A stretch of DNA of 64,000 nt from JAUCQB01 sp964586235 (GTDB lineage: Bacteria; Planctomycetota; Phycisphaerae; UBA1845; PWPN01). How positions within the stretch are numbered: position 1 is the stretch's first letter; every line of letters begins with the position of its first letter. The DNA lies in contig CAZPIO010000012.1 of NCBI GenBank assembly GCA_964586235.1, positions 1-64,000 on the forward strand. The letters are read 5' to 3'. Position numbers and translations under genes: made by a program. Below are positions 51,395 through 61,000 of the stretch, one piece after another. The notes under the pieces are model-generated. The model was not told where the DNA came from. It was given only the letters and a program-made list of their open reading frames with translations, and searched no databases.

Positions 51395-52060
51395 ATGGAT
51401 TGGGGACTGATGGGCAGCATGACAGAGGATATCTCGCAGATCCGCATACCCCCGGCAGACGAGACCCTGCCGAAGACCTTCGCTGACCTTGAGGCGAAGC
51501 TTTCCCACTGGAAAGCCGCGATGCTCGCGGCCCAGGAACAGTTGGTGGATCAGGCGCGCATGCAGGCAGAGCTGCAACAGCAGCTTGAATCGAGAAATCA
51601 GGAGCAGGCCCAGTTGAAATCGCAGCTTGACGCCCAGGCCGAAGCCCAGGCCACGGCGGCCGAGCAACTGCGACAACAAGCGGATGCCCAGGCGGTGTAC
51701 GAGCAACAGGCGGACGCCGGGCCCCGGACTCCGCCGGAGTCGCCGGAGACCGCCGATGGTGAGGTAGCGGCCGGCAGTCCGCCCGACTGGAGCAGCGCGG
51801 ACATCAGCAAGCACATCAAGGTCTACGGCGATTACGCGAAACGCCCGCCGGAGCCGGAGCCGAAGGCGGCATCGGCGGACGCCAGCGAAGACGAGGCTTT
51901 GCTGGCTTCGCTGGATCCTGAGACGGCCAAGGCCATCCGCGTCATGCGTCGAATGAGCGGCGGGCGCAAGAGTGTCCGGGAGTTGCTCGAGCAATACCAC
52001 ACCGGCCAGTCAACGCCACGGAATGAACCCACGAAGAAATCGTGGTTCCGAAGGGGATAG
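51395..52060 (+). CDS. Coiled-coil protein 1 of the GTPase operon
   Basis: 221 residues; ATGs at 51395, 51410 and 51419 are all possible, with GGGGACTG before 51410. Residues about 25-105 form a Gln/Ala-rich coiled coil (AQEQLVDQARMQAELQQQLE, AQLKSQLDAQAEAQATAAEQ). A disordered Pro/Glu segment follows, then a short conserved-looking helical tail (DISKHIKVYGDYAKRP; KAIRVMRRMSGGRKSVRELL) and a basic end, KKSWFRRG. No signal or membrane segment, so cytoplasmic. It is the first gene of a tight operon; six bases separate it from the next gene. A scaffold or oligomerisation role is inferred. Confidence 0.8.
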   Translation: MDWGLMGSMTEDISQIRIPPADETLPKTFADLEAKLSHWKAAMLAAQEQLVDQARMQAELQQQLESRNQEQAQLKSQLDAQAEAQATAAEQLRQQADAQAVYEQQADAGPRTPPESPETADGEVAAGSPPDWSSADISKHIKVYGDYAKRPPEPEPKAASADASEDEALLASLDPETAKAIRVMRRMSGGRKSVRELLEQYHTGQSTPRNEPTKKSWFRRG

Positions 52061-52066
52061 CAGGAC

Positions 52067-53098
52067 ATGCTGAGATCCAGATCGAAAGAGAATGCAACCA
52101 CGGACCAGGCGGCCGCCCAGCCGTCCGCCGCGGCAGGCGGATCGGCCATCGACCTGGCCAAGATCGAGGCGGCGGGTCACGACCTTCTGACGGCCATGCA
52201 GAGCGTTCGGGGGCTCCTGGAAGCCCGAGCCGAGGTGCTCGAGGCATGCCGCAAGGCGATGGAAGAGTACGCGAGCCACCTGAGCAATGAGACCAAGAAC
52301 CGCGAGCAGCAGACGAAGGAGCTTTGCGACCAGTACGAGAACCGCGACGCCCAGTACCAGAAGCGCGAGCAGGAGTTGACCGAGACCGAGAAGCGGCTCG
52401 AGGCGCTGACGAAGGACCTGGGCACGCAATCCGAGCAGGTGAGGGCAAAGGCCGAAGCGCTAAAGCAGGAGGAGGCCGAGCTGAATGCCCGCAAGGCCGA
52501 GTTCGAGAAGCAGGAACAGCAGATCAAGGCCGAGATGGGCAAGGTCGGGGCCCGCGCCGCGGAGATGGAGAGGGAGCAGAAGCAGATCGAGGCCACAAAG
52601 GCCTCGTTGAGCGCGGCCTCGGGCGATCTGGAGAAACAGCGAGCCGAATGGGAGAAGCAGCGATCCTCGCTGGGTTCGGTCGAGGAACAACTCAAGAAGG
52701 AGCAGGAGACCCTGGCCAAGGAGCGGGAGGCGATGAAGGCCCGGGAGGCCGAACTGAGCCGCCTGGCCGCCACGGTGGAGGAAAAAAACAACCAGATCGC
52801 GCAGCGCGAGGCCCAGTTGGCGAATCTGCAGAAGGAGCTCGACGCCCGGGCCCAGGAGACCGCCGCGGCCCGCGACAGCCTCGCCCAGTTGCAGAGTCAG
52901 CTCCAGCAGGAGATCGACCGGGTCTCACAGCAGAAGAACGAGCTGCTGCCGCAGTACGGATTGACCGAGGGCGACATTTCCCAGGGCAAGAAGCCGGACC
53001 AGAACGTGCCATCGGTCGCCGAACAGGAAGCTCGCGACTCCATCGAACGGTTCCAGAAGCTTTGCAGAGACGCGAAACGAAAGGCGCTCGGCGCATGA
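52067..53098 (+). CDS. Coiled-coil protein 2 of the GTPase operon
   Basis: 343 residues, ATG seven bases after the previous stop. A short disordered N-terminus precedes about 260 residues of uninterrupted coiled coil (EQQTKELCDQYENRDAQYQK, AELNARKAEFEKQEQQIKAE, QREAQLANLQKELDARAQET) with heptad Leu/Ala spacing, as in SMC-like or filament-forming proteins but without any ATPase head. The C-terminus (AEQEARDSIERFQKLCRDAK) is also helical. It is cytoplasmic and likely forms a rod or filament that assembles the products of this operon; that is inference from shape and position. It is followed after 42 bp by the FGE-like gene. Confidence 0.82.
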   Translation: MLRSRSKENATTDQAAAQPSAAAGGSAIDLAKIEAAGHDLLTAMQSVRGLLEARAEVLEACRKAMEEYASHLSNETKNREQQTKELCDQYENRDAQYQKREQELTETEKRLEALTKDLGTQSEQVRAKAEALKQEEAELNARKAEFEKQEQQIKAEMGKVGARAAEMEREQKQIEATKASLSAASGDLEKQRAEWEKQRSSLGSVEEQLKKEQETLAKEREAMKAREAELSRLAATVEEKNNQIAQREAQLANLQKELDARAQETAAARDSLAQLQSQLQQEIDRVSQQKNELLPQYGLTEGDISQGKKPDQNVPSVAEQEARDSIERFQKLCRDAKRKALGA

Positions 53099-53140
53099 TC
53101 GGCCCGCCGGCCGCATGCATCTGACGGGAAGGGTGATAAT

Positions 53141-54241
53141 ATGGGATTGACACTACTGTCACGAAAGAAGAATCGGCAAAGCGGGTCGAACCGCGGTATT
53201 CCGCCGCACCGCAGACGGCACGATTATGAGCCGGCGGACACGGTCAAACTGGATCAGGACCCGCTTCAGCGGCACGTCCAGCTCGAACGCTTCGGCCTGA
53301 TTGTCCGCGGGCGAAGCCAGCATCAGAACCACCAGATGATCGAGTCGGTTTTCGAGAAGGCCGTGGAGGCCGTCGACGAACGATTCGCCCTGGTGCCTGA
53401 AGGCTTCGCGTCCATCAGCATGTCGGTGATGGACTACCCGGGCAGCCCGGAGCAGGACTTTGAAACGGCCCCCTTCCTGCTGGCTCGGTGCTGCATCACC
53501 CAGGAGCAGTTCCAGAAGTTCGTGGACGCCGGCGGCTATGAGGACCTTCAGCTCTGGCCACAGGACATCTGGCCGCACCTGATCGACTTCAAGGACCTGA
53601 CCGGCCACCCGGGTCCGCGCTACTGGCAGAACGGCCGGCATGACCGGCGTCTGGCCGGGCACCCGATTGTCGGCATCTGTTCGTACGAGGCCGCGGCCTA
53701 TGCCCTGTGGGCCGGTTATCGGCTGCCGACCGGTGCCGAGTGGCAGATGGCGGCGAGCTGGCGGATCCGGAGCTCGGCGAACGTCCTGCGCCGTTATCCG
53801 TGGGGCGATACGCTCGACATAGGCAACTGCAATATCTGGGCGTCCGGTATCGGGACGACGGTCCCGGTGGACGATTGCGAGTCGGGCGCCGCTCCCAATG
53901 GGGTCTTGCAGTTGATCGGCAACGTCTGGGAGTGGACGTCGTCGAACTACGAGATCAGCGACGACTGCGGCCGGACGGTTGTGGGCGACATGCTGATGAA
54001 GGAGATCCGGGGCGGGGCGTTCGACACGTATTTCCCCGTCCAGGCAACGAGTTGTTTCCGCACCGGCCTGGCCAGCCTCGCTCGCATGCACAACGTGGGT
54101 TTCCGATGCGTGCTGGACCTCGACTTCGACGAGCAGTCGGCCAGCAAGAACCCGCCGCCGACGGACGTGCCGTCAGCCGGCCCGAGCAACACCCAGGCCC
54201 CCTCGGCCGCGCCGAACCAGTCTGAAAGGAGCCCGGCATGA
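53141..54241 (+). CDS. Formylglycine-generating-enzyme-fold (SUMF1-like) protein
   Basis: 366 residues; GAAGGG precedes the ATG. Residues about 85-325 show the SUMF1/FGE fold: CITQEQFQKFVDAGGY, HPIVGICSYEAAAYALWAGY, RLPTGAEWQMAA, YPWGD, LQLIGNVWEWTSSNY, KEIRGGAFDTYF and NVGFRC. True FGE oxidises a sulfatase cysteine using a copper-binding Cys pair just after RGGS. Here that region reads RGGAFDTYFPVQATSCFRTG, so only one of the two cysteines is evident and catalysis as a sulfatase activator is doubtful. The end is Pro/Ser-rich. The stop overlaps the GTPase start by four bases (ATGA), so the two are translationally coupled. Confidence 0.87.
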   Translation: MGLTLLSRKKNRQSGSNRGIPPHRRRHDYEPADTVKLDQDPLQRHVQLERFGLIVRGRSQHQNHQMIESVFEKAVEAVDERFALVPEGFASISMSVMDYPGSPEQDFETAPFLLARCCITQEQFQKFVDAGGYEDLQLWPQDIWPHLIDFKDLTGHPGPRYWQNGRHDRRLAGHPIVGICSYEAAAYALWAGYRLPTGAEWQMAASWRIRSSANVLRRYPWGDTLDIGNCNIWASGIGTTVPVDDCESGAAPNGVLQLIGNVWEWTSSNYEISDDCGRTVVGDMLMKEIRGGAFDTYFPVQATSCFRTGLASLARMHNVGFRCVLDLDFDEQSASKNPPPTDVPSAGPSNTQAPSAAPNQSERSPA

Positions 54242-55122
54242 GAAACCAAGGTACCGCCACCCAGGCACCCACCCGGTGCATGATCTGCGGAGAGAACAAT
54301 CCCAGCCAGCCGCCGCAATGTCTTTCATGCGGCGCCCCGATGGCCCTGGTTCACGATTCGCTGGCGCAGGACCGAGAACCGCTGATGGTCAGCATCATCG
54401 GCGACAGCAACGTGGGCAAGACGGTCTATCTGGGCTTCCTGCTGGACATGCTCAGCCACCGGGTCGGCGATTTCGAGGCCATCCCCAAGGGTGCGTACTC
54501 GATCGACCTCCAGCAGAACGTCATCAGCCACATGTGCCGAAGGACGTTTCCGCCCAAGACGCCGATGGAGGCGAACCAGTGGTTCTGGGCCTATTACCAG
54601 ATCTATCAGAACGCCCCCCGGCCCAAGTGGGTCGACCTGATCATGCCGGACATTGCCGGCGAATCGCTCGCGGCGGAAGTCACGGCACCCAAGACGTTCA
54701 AGGTCATCAGCAGTCTGCTGGACAAGTCCGCGGGCATGATGTTGCTGCTGGATGCCGCGTTGGCGGCCAGCGGGTCGTCACAGCCTGACTTCTTTGCGGT
54801 GAGGATGCTGACGTACATCGACACCATGTACCACGGCAAGCGCGACCAGCAGGTTGCCACGCCGATCGCGATCGTGCTGTGCAAGGCCGACCAGTGCCCG
54901 GACTGCTTTGACGATCCGCCGAAATTCGTCAAGGCAAACCTCAACCGGCTCTGGAATCTGTGCCAGAGCCGCTTTGCGAACGTGGAGTTTTTCGCCTGCA
55001 GCGTCGTGGGTTCACTCGGTTACGCGACGGCCCCGCAAGAGGACTACGTGATTCCGGTTCCGCTGCACGCCGCGTTGCAGGGGATCCTGGAGCCGTTCCA
55101 TTGGGTAGTCGATCAGTTTTAG
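54238..55122 (+). CDS. Zinc-ribbon P-loop GTPase
   Basis: 294 residues. An N-terminal zinc ribbon (Cys 14, 17, 28, 31 in CMICG...CLSCG) leads to a P-loop NTPase: Walker A GDSNVGKT (55-62), switch II/G3 DIAGE (138-142) and a G4-like CKAD (215-218, where canonical GTPases have NKxD). These place it among TRAFAC-like GTPases, close in appearance to the GTPases that accompany GAP1-type proteins (DO-GTPase group). The ATG overlaps the FGE-like stop. It lacks a membrane segment. GTP hydrolysis is inferred from motifs; effector and target are unknown. Confidence 0.85.
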   Translation: MRNQGTATQAPTRCMICGENNPSQPPQCLSCGAPMALVHDSLAQDREPLMVSIIGDSNVGKTVYLGFLLDMLSHRVGDFEAIPKGAYSIDLQQNVISHMCRRTFPPKTPMEANQWFWAYYQIYQNAPRPKWVDLIMPDIAGESLAAEVTAPKTFKVISSLLDKSAGMMLLLDAALAASGSSQPDFFAVRMLTYIDTMYHGKRDQQVATPIAIVLCKADQCPDCFDDPPKFVKANLNRLWNLCQSRFANVEFFACSVVGSLGYATAPQEDYVIPVPLHAALQGILEPFHWVVDQF

Positions 55123-55146
55123 CCGCTGTCGCACGGAGGTGATGCG

Positions 55147-56184
55147 ATGTCCGCGGGCAACACAGTCGCTTGCGACCAGGCAGTGTTCACTTCGATTCGC
55201 ACCCCCACGGGGCAGGGCTACCGCATTGTCGCGGCCAGCCCGCAAGTGCGCGCCGATGAAAAGGCGGAGATCACCGCCCGCTCGCCGTCGCACGGCAGCC
55301 TGGGGGGGGGCCGGCCGGACGCCGTCGGCCTGCTGACCTACGAGCTCGGCAGTGGCCGTCGCTGCGTGGGATATGTCTGCCACGCGGGGACGGAGCACAC
55401 CGGGCGCGGCGGCCAGCGCGTCTACACCCACATGGCGCTGCTCGACCGCGCGACTTACCAATCGCTGGACTGCGACGCGACCCGTGTGCATTCGGCCATC
55501 GGCGCCTGTGTGCGGGCCTCGGGGCCGATGCTGAAAGCCCCGCCCTATATCGAGCGGCTGGCGCTGACGCCGCCGGCACCGGCCGTGCCGCCGGCGCCCC
55601 AGGCCTTCAACTGGATCGGGGTGACCGCCGCCGATCTGATCGCCGGCCGACGGTTGGTACTCATGGGGGAAGACAATCCGATCGCCTTCCTGCAACTCGT
55701 GCTGCTGAGCATGCCTCGTTCGCTGCGGGAACGGGTCAACGCCTCGGTTGAGATTCGTTTCTCGCCGTCTCGCGGGATGAACCTGGTCATGCTCAGCCAT
55801 CCCGACCCGCAGTTGACGCGACAATTGACCGGTCGGGATATCGGGCTTGGCGTGGTTAGTGAGCCGCCTCCGGCGATTCCGGCGCACCTCGAAGGGTGGT
55901 TCGCGTTTGTCGACCGCTGGTACCGCGAGGGCCGGTTCGCCGAGGTCGTACAACTGACCTCGGACCTTTGCGCCGATGCCGCGTCCGACTCCCTGGCGCG
56001 GATCGCCGCCATCCGGCAGGACATGGAAACGGTGGATGTCGGCGATCTGGGGGTCGTCGAGAACGTGAGCCAGAGGCACTCAGGCAGCGGCCGCACACCG
56101 GCCGAAGAGGCGCTCCTGCAAAGACTGAGAACCAGGATTCAACAGCGCCGTGAGCAACTGGCGGAACCTGTGAATTCGATCTGA
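55147..56184 (+). CDS. GAP1-like (GTPase-associated protein 1) N-terminal domain protein
   Basis: 345 residues, 24 bp after the GTPase gene. The first 130 residues match the pattern I know for GAP1 N-terminal domains: Gln 11 in CDQAVFTSIRT, GQGYRIVAASP, RSPSHGSL, and GRGGQRVYTHMALLD, which has a Thr/His typical of the family. A linker rich in Pro/Ala follows, then a second domain with FNWIGVTAADLIAGRRLVLM and FLQLVLLSMPRSLRERVNAS and a third, helical part (FAFVDRWYREGRFAEVV). GAP1 proteins occur with GTPases in systems proposed for biological conflict; biochemical function is unknown. It is the last gene of the operon. Confidence 0.78.
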   Translation: MSAGNTVACDQAVFTSIRTPTGQGYRIVAASPQVRADEKAEITARSPSHGSLGGGRPDAVGLLTYELGSGRRCVGYVCHAGTEHTGRGGQRVYTHMALLDRATYQSLDCDATRVHSAIGACVRASGPMLKAPPYIERLALTPPAPAVPPAPQAFNWIGVTAADLIAGRRLVLMGEDNPIAFLQLVLLSMPRSLRERVNASVEIRFSPSRGMNLVMLSHPDPQLTRQLTGRDIGLGVVSEPPPAIPAHLEGWFAFVDRWYREGRFAEVVQLTSDLCADAASDSLARIAAIRQDMETVDVGDLGVVENVSQRHSGSGRTPAEEALLQRLRTRIQQRREQLAEPVNSI

Positions 56185-56586
56185 CGGCTCGACGGTCGTT
56201 GCTTCAAACCGATACGCTATCCAGTGGCCAGTCTCGCAGTTGAGGCTCCGCGAAGCCCATCCTGGCCCTGTCGAACGAGCGCTGGACGCGCAACCCCCGC
56301 TCCCGGAAGGCCGTCAACGGAAACCATGGCTTTGAGACTCCCAGCCTGGCACTTGGCGGGGCTTTCGGTCTTGTGCCAATATCGAGTCACGGCTCAAACA
56401 GATAGCAGCATGCGTTTTTTTTTTTGACCTGACTTGACTCTGAATCAAACGTGCTGTAAGCTTATCGGACAATCGGCTCGGGGCGAGTGTTCCGCATATT
56501 CGCCCGGGCTCTCTGGAGTGGCAAACAGCAGTCCTTTCAGCAACGCTTTCGATCCCCATGGTTGGTCGTGCGGGGGAGGTGCGCGC
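56185..56586. other. Intergenic between the operon and the TPR gene
   Basis: 402 bp. A 12-base T tract lies at 56414-56425 without a preceding GC-rich hairpin, so I do not call it a terminator. It is followed by a weak promoter-like pair (see 56434-56462). No gene is seen. Confidence 0.5.
56434..56462 (+). promoter_or_regulatory. Candidate sigma-70-type promoter
   Basis: TTGACT at 56434-56439 and TAAGCT at 56457-56462 are separated by 17 bases. The -35 matches the consensus well, the -10 poorly (three of six). It is 125 bp upstream of the TPR gene start. It is only a candidate. Confidence 0.25.
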
Positions 56587-57975
56587 ATGCGACGACAGTG
56601 CTTCTTCCTTTATGCCTGCGGTTTGACGGTGTTGGCCTCGTCTCTGCTGTCTCCGGCGGTGCGGGCCGCCGATTCCTCGGTCGCCTCGCTCTGGCAGGAG
56701 GCCGAGCAGCTTCGGCAGACCGAGCAATACGCCGAGGCGGCCGATCACTACCGATCGATCCTGGCCAGTGAGACCCATTGGAAAAAACGGGCCAAGGCGG
56801 CCTGCATGGGGGCCGCGTGCCTGGACCGCGCCGGTCGGTCGAGCGAGAGCATCCCGCTTTTGGACGCGGCCATTGCCGAGGCAGACAATCTCCTGGCCCA
56901 GAACAAGCCCGGAGTGGATGAAAGCTGGACCTTGAGTGCCCTGTACGGCAAGGCCGTGGCCTGCGAGAAGGCTGGCGACAAGGCTGGGGCCTTGAAAGCG
57001 ATCGAACGGCTGCGAGCCCAGTTCTTCAAGTCCGATCAAGCTCGTCAGGCAATCCAGATCCGAGCCCGCCTCGAAGCATGGAGCGAACAACAACTGGCTC
57101 AAACACTCACTCGCGAACAGGAGGCCATGGACTTGGCCGAACAGGCGGCCGCGGCCTTCCATCAAAAGCAGCACCCCCAGGCTCTGGAAATCTGCGACCG
57201 CATCCTGCAGCAGTACGCCGACACGGCCGCGGTTTACCCCGCCCTTCGCACCAAGGCTCTCACCTTGTGGAACGACGGGCGGTACCGGCAGGCCAAGGCC
57301 GTCTACCAGATGATCCTCGACCGCCTTCGGCCTGTCGCGCCCCATTCCCGCCTGGCCCAGACCGCCGAATATCGGGTGGCTTGGCTGGACGCCGGCCAGA
57401 TGTCCAAGGATTTCCTCCTCAGACGCCGCAAGGGCATGCCGCCAACGGACGCCGAATGGCAGCATCTTCGGGATCGTTGCCAAGTCATTCTGACTCTCGA
57501 TCCCGATCCTGTCCAGCGGGCCGACGCCACGGTGATGATGGTCCAATCGTGCTGTTGGCAGGGGCGATCCGAAGATGCCCTCCAGGTCGCCGAGGGGTTC
57601 CTCCGGCAGCAGGAGGGGGGCAAGAAGCTCGCCAAGTTCGGCTATCAGGCTGCATGGGTCCGCCTGTTTGCCAGTGTCGCCGCCACGAACCTGGGACGCT
57701 ACCAGGAGTCGACGCTGCATTACGAGCAGGCATTTTCGTATGCGTCTCAGTGTCCCGATGCCCGCTTGCGAGACGCCATCCTGGACGCAGCCCACGTGGC
57801 CCGTTGGCATGCGATGGAAAGATCCGGGGCCAGCGCCGAGCAGTTGCTTCAGCTCGCCCAGGAGCACGTGGCCCAACTCCCGAACACGACGAGCGCCTCG
57901 CAGATGCGCGGGTACATCCAGCAACAGGAGCAGGAGCAGTCAACGCAGAGCGAGGCACCGGTTACACCTCCGTAA
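56587..57975 (+). CDS. Secreted TPR-repeat protein
   Basis: 462 residues from the ATG at 56587 with GGGGAGG upstream; the open frame back to 56434 is not protein-like. The signal peptide (VLASSLLSPAVRA) precedes helical repeats: SLWQEAEQLRQTEQYAEAAD, AACLDRAGRSSESIPLLDAA, AAAAFHQKQHPQALEICDRI, KALTLWNDGRYRQAKAVYQM, VQSCCWQGRSEDALQVAEGF. These are TPR or TPR-like pairs. The end is Gln-rich. It presumably acts in the periplasm as an adaptor. The next gene starts 56 bp downstream, perhaps in the same transcript. Confidence 0.82.
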   Translation: MRRQCFFLYACGLTVLASSLLSPAVRAADSSVASLWQEAEQLRQTEQYAEAADHYRSILASETHWKKRAKAACMGAACLDRAGRSSESIPLLDAAIAEADNLLAQNKPGVDESWTLSALYGKAVACEKAGDKAGALKAIERLRAQFFKSDQARQAIQIRARLEAWSEQQLAQTLTREQEAMDLAEQAAAAFHQKQHPQALEICDRILQQYADTAAVYPALRTKALTLWNDGRYRQAKAVYQMILDRLRPVAPHSRLAQTAEYRVAWLDAGQMSKDFLLRRRKGMPPTDAEWQHLRDRCQVILTLDPDPVQRADATVMMVQSCCWQGRSEDALQVAEGFLRQQEGGKKLAKFGYQAAWVRLFASVAATNLGRYQESTLHYEQAFSYASQCPDARLRDAILDAAHVARWHAMERSGASAEQLLQLAQEHVAQLPNTTSASQMRGYIQQQEQEQSTQSEAPVTPP

Positions 57976-58031
57976 CCGCCAGTTTGCGAGGCTGACACGT
58001 TCGAGTCATCCTTCGTTGACAGGAGGAGCAG

Positions 58032-61000
58032 ATGTCCAAGCGAACAGGGAATTCAAGCCGGGCTCTCGCCGGCCTCTCGGCGGCGGATGCCTTCGCCTGC
58101 CTGATTGCCTTGCTGGGCACGGTCTTACCGGGTGACGGGCCCGCCCTTGCCGGTGAGTTCACCCCCTGCGACGTCAATCCGTGTCAACCCTGGTGCCCAG
58201 ACCCCGACTGTAACCCCCTGTGCGGCGGCAGCATGGAGGACCCGGACTGTCTTCTGTCAGCGTGCTCTGGTCCCTCCGGCGACTGCCAGGCATCCTGCTG
58301 CCCGTGCGATGCCGGCTGCGAGGAGCACGGTGCGGATGTCTCCGTTTGGCCCGACCTGACCTGGATCGGAGACGTCGTCACGGCCACGGTTTGTTCCGGC
58401 GACATCGACCCGATGTGCTCCAACCTCCTGGTTCAGGGAGCCGAGTTTACCACGCACGACTTCGCTTGTCCGCTCAAGTACAGCGCGCCGGTGCCGCCGC
58501 CGCTGGCGGAGTGGCTCTACACGCCCTCGCCCTGGCCTATTGGCCCATGCGTACTCTCACCCTACGGGGAGGACTGGGACAGCACCGTTTATCTGCCGGA
58601 CTCGTATACTTTCTCTCTGTCGCCGTATACGGTTTGGGGCTGTAGTATCGATGCAGGGACGCCGTACGGCACTTACGGACACCGTGTGTTCAGCGCCTTG
58701 AGTCTGGACCTTGCGCTTGCCAACGGCTCTCCTCCGTACACAGCGTTCCCGGAAAAGACGCCGCTGGAAGACCAGGAGCCTAGTTACTACCTCGGCGTCA
58801 ACGATGACTTCGGCGAAGGCAAGCCGACGGAAGACTGGGAGGACCCCAGCCCGATTTCTGTACCCCATCTTCCGGGTGAGGCTGCAATCGCGAGCGTCAA
58901 TGACATGGTCCGCTTGTACCTGGATCTGATCGGCCTTGACCTCACAACCTGCGGCAGCGGAAGGGTGTCGGTGCGTCTATGGGCTGCTCCCGCCAACTGG
59001 GTTCGCCTGCTGGCGATCAATCCCGATTGCCTGACCCTCGCCGACTGCGGCGGTGATCCCCTGTGCCCCAACTGTTACGAGGTGATAACTTTCTCCCGCG
59101 ATATCGCCCCTGACTACCTGCTCGGAAGCAGGTCCAACTGGCTATTCTATCTTGAAGGTCTGTACCCGGGCACAGTGGTCGTCACGGCCGATGGCACCAT
59201 CGACGGCGACCCCAACCGGAGGCGAATCGATGAGATCCTGTTCAAGGTCGTCAAAATCGACGCCGATGTGGACAGCGATAACACCAAGACCGCCGCCCCG
59301 TTCGGCCCTGACGGGAGCATTGACGAAGACCGGATCGAAGACAGTGCAGACTTGCCGGGCCGCATTATCCTCGTGAACGATGACGATGACGACAACGATG
59401 GAGTGGTGGACTACGGGGACGGCTATGACCTCAACCCGCATGCCTTCATTCCCCAAGACAACTCCAACGAGGCCGAAGACGACTTTATCGAAATGAAGCT
59501 CAGAGTACCCGCCCCGGTCGATCTCGCGATTGCCGAGATTCGGGTAACCTATGAAGCCTCCGATCCACTGAACGCAGCCCACGAGTACGGACAGCCCCCG
59601 GAGGTTCCGCCGATCAGCCTCACGCCTGCTCCCGGCGTGTTGCGCATTTGGACGAAGAGAGGCAGCGAGCCGCGGTCCTGGTTGGCCGCACCTGCGGGCG
59701 ATTACGTTGTTCCCGACACCCACCCCGCGTCTGCTCTGGGTCTGAGCAACGGCACGCGCGAGGTGAGCCTCTGGCTGGAGGGCATCAGCCCCGGCCAGAC
59801 GCGGGTCGTGTTCGAACTCGACCCCGACGGCGACGGCCCGGCGGGCTTCGTCCACAGCGATGCCTTCCGGGTGACGGTCCTCAAGGTGGCCATCGTGAAT
59901 CCTACGGCGCCGACATGGGTATATGATTCTGAAATGGGAAAGAAAACGCCCAGAATCATGACCCCGGCGGCCGGTGATTCGCTCACAGGGAACGAGTTCA
60001 CATATTCCGCTGCCTATCCCGACGGCGTGCTCTTCGTGCCGGTGCGCATCCAGATTGAACCCGACACCCCCCAGATTCGAGCACTCTTTGAGAACAGGAT
60101 CCGCACCCGGGTTTCTCCAATCGATGATTCGCACTCGGGCCACGAGAACGTCCAACTCGCCTGGAATAGCCCTTTTCCGGGTGAAGCGACTGCCGGGAAG
60201 GCTGCCCCCGCTGGCGGTTCTCTCTGGTACGCCCTGGCCACGTTCACAAAGCTTCCCCCCAATAACGGCGATTTCGGTCGCAAGACGCTCACCGTGGACT
60301 TCCTCGGAGTGGCGGGCAACGTCCTCTGCTCCCCGAGAACCAGGGATTATGAAATCTTCTACGCGTGGGGCGCAATTAATCATCCCAACCTACCCGGGAA
60401 ACCTGATCTGGACAACTTCTCGGCTACCAACGTTGACACCATTGGATTTGGCGATAGTACTCGCTCGCCGAACTGGTTCTTCTATTGGAACCGTACTGGC
60501 GCCGGCAACCCGGCGGCGCGCTTTGACAGCACCATGAGCGTGTACGAGAACGAAGCAGCCTTCGTACCTGCCGGTTTCAACTGGTATAGGTACACCGGAC
60601 CTCGCGAACGAATCCTTGTGGGTCCCCTCGGCCTTTCGGACTTGTTCAATACCATCAACTCGACTGGTACGCCGAAAACCGGGATCGATGCCTTCGCGGA
60701 TCTCATTCTGCATGAGGCGCGCCATGTCACACAGGTCATCGAGCACAACGGATTGAACCCTTACGACGTCGCGACCCTGGGCGGAGCGAGGATTGGATGG
60801 TCATGGTGCGACATGGGCATGGTCTTCAAGCGCACCAGAGCAAACATCGAGGCTTACGGCTACAATCATTTCCAGGCGGGGCCCGATGGTGAGCCAGGAA
60901 CGGCCGGTGAAGACGACGACAATCCGCCTGACGGTGAGATCGACGAACTGGACGAGTTCATCGCTGGTCTAGGCGACACAGTTGTGGGAGACGACGTGGA

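Noticed and set aside
56414..56425. T12 tract as a terminator of the GTPase operon
   Set aside because: No GC-rich hairpin precedes it within 30 bases.
56314..57924. 536-codon minus-strand frame opposite the TPR gene
   Set aside because: It crosses the T tract and the whole coding region of a convincing signal-peptide TPR protein. It has no start signal or domain.
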